Assembly: GCA_030445875.1 (NCBI GenBank)
Contig: JASUSX010000097.1
Coordinates: 1-7,781 of the forward strand
From: Clostridia bacterium
GTDB lineage: Bacteria > Bacillota > DSM-521 > Neomoorellales > Neomoorellaceae
Direction of reading: 5' to 3'
Length of the DNA stretch: 7,781 bases
Positions within the stretch are counted from its first letter, which is position 1; each line of letters opens with the position of its first letter. The notes under the pieces were generated by a model. It worked only from the letters and a program-made list of their open reading frames with translations, did not search any database and was not told the DNA's origin. The position numbers were made by a program, and so were the translations under genes. Below, piece after piece: positions 5,615-7,781 of this stretch.

Positions 5615-6834
5615 GCCTCGGCCGCCTGGATCCTGGCCAGGGCTGAGGGGTGGGATGAGGTCAACCATTCGATAAAGGGTGGCGGGGCTATATCGCCCAG
5701 GTTTTTGCGCGCCAGGTCTACCTGCAAATTAATCATGGCCCGGGGGTTACCGATAAGCTCCAGGGCCACCCGGTCGGCTTCAGTTTCGTAACGGCGGGAG
5801 ATGACATTCTGCACCGGCTGGCCCAGGAAGGACACCAGTTGCAGGAAAAGGAGCATGGCAACCAGGAGATGGGGCGGGTAGGGGCCCGGCCGGGCTATCT
5901 CGTAGGTGAAGGTCAGCTTCAGGACGGCGTACAGCAATCCCAGGAGCAGGAAGTTGGCCAGGATGCCCCACAGCAGGCCGCGGGTAATATGGCCGCGCTG
6001 CCAGTGGGCAATCTCGTGGGCCACAACGGCTTCTATTTCATCAGGTGGATAAGCCAGCAGCGTATCATAGAGGACGATGCGTTTGGTAGCCCCCAGGCCG
6101 GTGAAATAGGCGTTGGCTTTTGTGGTGCGGCGGCTGGCATCCATGACCAGGATCTGGTCTATCTTTAGCCCGGCGCGATCGGCCAGCCGTGTAACTATAG
6201 TGGGTACCGGTCCTTCGGTGACTGGCTGGAAGCGGTTAAAGAGGGGAGCGACCACGAGGGGCCAGAGGAAGGTGGCCACAAAGAGCCAGCCGGACAGGAA
6301 AAGGCCGGCAGCGGCCCACCAGGTATGGGGCCAACGCCCGGTAGCCAGGAAAAGGAGGATGACTCCGGCCCCGGAGAGGACGAGGTCCAGGGCCGAGCCC
6401 TTCAGGTAATCCAGCCACCAGGAAGCCAGGCTCTGGGTGGAGAAACCCCACTGGTGCTGGACGATAAAGCTGCTATAAAAATTAAAGGGCAGGCCAATGA
6501 TCTTTAATAACAACCAGACAAGGATGAAGTAGATGATCAGGGCCGGGTAATAGCGCCCGCCGGTCAGGCGTAAAACCCCATCGGACCAGGCTGCTGCCCT
6601 GGTACTGGATACTAGCCACACCAGGAGCGCAGTCTGAGCCAGGAAGGCCAGGATACCTGCCAGGCGCATAATTTGCTGGTAACGGCGTGCCCTTTCTACC
6701 TCGCCGGGGGTAAAGTACTGCCAGGCGTTAGCCGGGACCTGGCCCGGAAAGAGGGTGTAAAAGATGAAAGCCAGGCTAAAGAATCCGGCCACGATTAACA
6801 GCAGGGTCCAGATGATACCGGCTCTGGCCGTCAT
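5596..6834 (-). CDS. M48-family membrane zinc metallopeptidase (Ste24/CAAX protease type)
   Basis: The product is an integral-membrane zinc protease of about 412 residues resembling CAAX prenyl protease 1 (Ste24) and HtpX, which cleave membrane or misfolded proteins at the inner face of the membrane. The zinc motif is HEIAH within VVAHEIAHWQRGH. The third ligand is the first Glu of ETEAD, about 76 residues on. DASRRTTKANAYFTGLG and a C-terminal TSSHPS are also family hallmarks. Several hydrophobic segments flank the catalytic domain, with about five before and two after HEXXH. The frame extends to an ATG at 6855, but the ATG at 6834 has AAGGGGG 8 bases upstream and gives a clean N-terminal membrane helix (MTARAGIIWTLLLIVAG), so it is preferred. 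Bacteria have no prenylated CAAX substrates, so the true target is unknown. It appears monocistronic and convergent with the gene to its left, with no terminator visible between them. Confidence 0.88.
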   Translation of the reverse strand: MTARAGIIWTLLLIVAGFFSLAFIFYTLFPGQVPANAWQYFTPGEVERARRYQQIMRLAGILAFLAQTALLVWLVSSTRAAAWSDGVLRLTGGRYYPALIIYFILVWLLLKIIGLPFNFYSSFIVQHQWGFSTQSLASWWLDYLKGSALDLVLSGAGVILLFLATGRWPHTWWAAAGLFLSGWLFVATFLWPLVVAPLFNRFQPVTEGPVPTIVTRLADRAGLKIDQILVMDASRRTTKANAYFTGLGATKRIVLYDTLLAYPPDEIEAVVAHEIAHWQRGHITRGLLWGILANFLLLGLLYAVLKLTFTYEIARPGPYPPHLLVAMLLFLQLVSFLGQPVQNVISRRYETEADRVALELIGNPRAMINLQVDLARKNLGDIAPPPFIEWLTSSHPSALARIQAAEAYSRGQ

Positions 6835-6842
6835 AACAATTT

Positions 6843-6849
6843 CCCCCTT
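6843..6849 (-). promoter_or_regulatory. Ribosome binding site that sets the M48 peptidase start
   Basis: AAGGGGG on the minus strand ends 8 bases before the ATG at 6834. The upstream ATG at 6855 has only a GAGGA about 14 bases away, so the downstream start is more likely. Confidence 0.6.
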
Positions 6850-6933
6850 AGCCATCTATTTGGGATGCTTCCTCTATAACCTCACTACTCCATATTAATC
6901 ATATTCCCTTTTCCCCTCCTTCATTTCTGTGAT

Positions 6934-6955
6934 AAAAAAGTGGCCCCTCGGGGCC
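6934..6955 (-). terminator. Intrinsic terminator of the QueT-family gene
   Basis: On the minus strand GGCCCCGAGGGGCC, a nearly uninterrupted GC palindrome, is followed by AC and then T6 (6939-6934). It starts 12 bases after the stop codon of the transporter gene. No T-run occurs on the plus-strand side, so it works in one direction only. It separates the transporter from the peptidase gene further along. Confidence 0.85.
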
Positions 6956-6967
6956 GGTATGCTGCGA

Positions 6968-7435
6968 TCATTCTGTATCTCCCGATTGCCCAAGGCTAAG
7001 TTTTTGCAACCGTTTTACCAGGGGCACCCCCAGGACCAGGACAGCGATAGCCTCACCCAGGGCGACGCTACCCATAGCCAGCAGGATATTGACATGCAGC
7101 AGATACGACAGGTAAGCACCTACCACCAGGCCGTTTAATACAATGGGCGACAGGTAGGCCAGCCAGCTCTGCCGCCAGGCATAGGTTAGCCAGGCGGCAG
7201 CCAGGGTGGTCAGGCTGCCCAGGACGATGTCGATAGGACCCAGGCCGCCATAAATATTACTTAGCAGGCAGCCGATAAAGAGGCCCGGGATGGCTTCCGG
7301 GAAAAGGATGGGTAAGAGGGTTAAGGCCTCGGCTACCCGTACCTGGAGGTATCCGAAGCTAATGGGCTTGAGGATAATCGTTACCACCGCATAAAGAGCG
7401 GCGATAACAGCCCCCCGGGCGATTCTGGTAGTCAT
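6968..7435 (-). CDS. queT: QueT-family transporter (queuosine precursor uptake)
   Basis: This 155-residue, highly hydrophobic protein matches the QueT family. Members are thought to be substrate-binding membrane components of ECF-type transporters that import queuosine precursors such as preQ1 or preQ0. Characteristic blocks are FGYLQVRVAEALTLLP (27-42), PEAIPGLFIGCLLSN (46-60) and GPIDIVLGSLTTLAAAW (66-82). About five membrane helices are expected, ending in a short charged tail (VKRLQKLSLGQSGDTE). The length is normal for the family. The ATG is supported by GGGAGG 9 bases upstream. It has its own promoter and terminator, so it is a single-gene unit. No energising ECF subunits are in the window; such transporters often share them from another locus. 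The preQ1 assignment comes from family knowledge. Confidence 0.85.
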   Translation of the reverse strand: MTTRIARGAVIAALYAVVTIILKPISFGYLQVRVAEALTLLPILFPEAIPGLFIGCLLSNIYGGLGPIDIVLGSLTTLAAAWLTYAWRQSWLAYLSPIVLNGLVVGAYLSYLLHVNILLAMGSVALGEAIAVLVLGVPLVKRLQKLSLGQSGDTE

Positions 7436-7524
7436 AGATTAATACCTCCCGTAAATAACCGGCTTTTCCTTAATCAGCCCCCGCTGACCGGGTGCATGAC
7501 CAGACGCACATAAGCTTTTTATTT
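7436..7524 (-). promoter_or_regulatory. Structured 5' leader of the QueT-family gene
   Basis: The leader between promoter and start is about 85-90 bases. It contains nested pairing: CCGG (7490-7487) with CCGG (7462-7459) around the hairpin TCAGC-GGGG-GCTGA (7486-7473), leaving an A-rich bulge before the outer strand closes. GGGAGG follows at 7450-7445. QueT genes are often under preQ1 riboswitches, but I cannot fit the known preQ1 class I, II or III consensus convincingly. It may be a divergent member, another RNA element or chance structure. Confidence 0.35.
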
Positions 7525-7530
7525 TTCTCT

Positions 7531-7559
7531 ATTATAATATGCCCCGAGCTTTCTGGCTA
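7531..7559 (-). promoter_or_regulatory. Probable promoter of the QueT-family gene
   Basis: On the minus strand a perfect TATAAT (7536-7531) lies 17 bases after TAGCCA (7559-7554), which matches four of six -35 positions. Transcription would start near 7524. Confidence 0.5.
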
Positions 7560-7627
7560 CTGGTAGTGACATCTGCGGGGTCTGCTGAATAAGCTACAGT
7601 AGATTAAACCATATTGGAGGTGTAACC

Positions 7628-7765
7628 ATGGCTGAAGAAGGCAGCAGCTTATTCGGCCCGAAAAAGGGTGGCCAGGAAAGCGGTCTTGGTTTTACTTTCC
7701 CCGGCGGTAGCTTTGCTTTTATTCTGTTCCTGATCCTGATCCTCCTGTTCTTCGGTGACAACTAG
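7628..7765 (+). CDS. 45-residue single-pass membrane protein (YjcZ-type sporulation protein-like)
   Basis: A complete small frame starts at an ATG preceded by TTGGAGGTG, with GGAGG (7616-7620) ending 7 bases before it, and ends at TAG. The N-terminal half is hydrophilic and glycine-rich (MAEEGSSLFGPKKGGQESG). The C-terminal half is a single hydrophobic helix, SFAFILFLILILLFFG (28-43), ending in Asp-Asn. This layout, glycine/serine then FA(F/L)I and a run of Leu/Ile, resembles the tiny YjcZ-type proteins of spore-forming Firmicutes, whose role is poorly understood. The match is by overall pattern, not by a strict motif. It would be easy to miss because of its size. No convincing promoter is seen in the 90 bases upstream. 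Confidence 0.65.
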   Translation: MAEEGSSLFGPKKGGQESGLGFTFPGGSFAFILFLILILLFFGDN

Positions 7766-7781
7766 GTGGTAGAAGCTGTTA

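Noticed and set aside
6885..6902. A five-codon leader peptide (ATG to TAG, minus strand) after a purine-rich AAGGAGGGG stretch upstream of the peptidase gene
   Set aside because: The spacing from the purine tract to the ATG is too long, and there is no regulatory codon run or terminator linked to it.
6856..6933. Promoter of the M48 peptidase at TATGAT (6903-6898, minus strand)
   Set aside because: The -10 is good, but no -35 resembling TTGACA lies 16-18 bases upstream, so it is not listed as a feature.
7436..7524. A standard preQ1 riboswitch
   Set aside because: Pairing exists, but the conserved loop and A-rich tail of class I, and the layouts of classes II and III, could not be matched.
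7587..7616. Sigma-G-like promoter GAATA-N18-CATATTG before the 45-residue gene
   Set aside because: The match to the forespore consensus is good, but the -10 overlaps the GGAGG site, so a transcript starting about 7 bases later would lack the ribosome site.

Overview
The window looks like chromosomal DNA from a GC-rich, probably anaerobic and spore-forming member of the Firmicutes, most like Moorella and its relatives. This rests on gene content (a molybdenum hydroxylase split as in clostridial nicotinate dehydrogenase, a QueT transporter), strong GGAGG-type ribosome sites, TTG/GTG starts, a Gram-positive LexA box, and cobalamin and purine riboswitches. The assignment is an inference, not a database result. 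I see no mobile element, CRISPR array, tRNA or rRNA.

Left part (1-4020, minus strand). A guanine-class purine riboswitch (4003-3935) opens a three-gene operon. The first two genes are the N-terminal and C-terminal halves of a xanthine-dehydrogenase-family molybdopterin subunit, encoded separately. The third is a deaminase-type amidohydrolase. Both gene junctions are ATGA stop/start overlaps, so translation is probably coupled. The iron-sulfur and FAD subunits such an enzyme normally needs are absent from the window. Past the operon, on the same strand, is a promoter and a complete cobalamin riboswitch (159-12) whose gene lies beyond the left edge. No terminator is visible between them, so purine-controlled transcripts may run into the B12-controlled leader.

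Middle (4021-5614, plus strand). A divergent promoter with a perfect 14-bp LexA/DinR box drives a Y-family DNA polymerase (Pol IV type). A small cysteine-rich protein of unknown function overlaps its 3' end and is probably co-transcribed, making it a candidate SOS-regulated gene.

Right part (5596-7781). On the minus strand are a membrane M48 metallopeptidase of the Ste24/CAAX protease type and a QueT-family queuosine-precursor transporter with its own promoter, structured leader and intrinsic terminator. At the right edge, on the plus strand, is a 45-residue single-pass membrane protein resembling the small YjcZ-type sporulation proteins.

The purine-sensing RNA, the split molybdenum hydroxylase and the deaminase together suggest a unit acting on purines or related N-heterocycles. 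This module, with the unknown protein downstream of the SOS polymerase, is the most interesting content.
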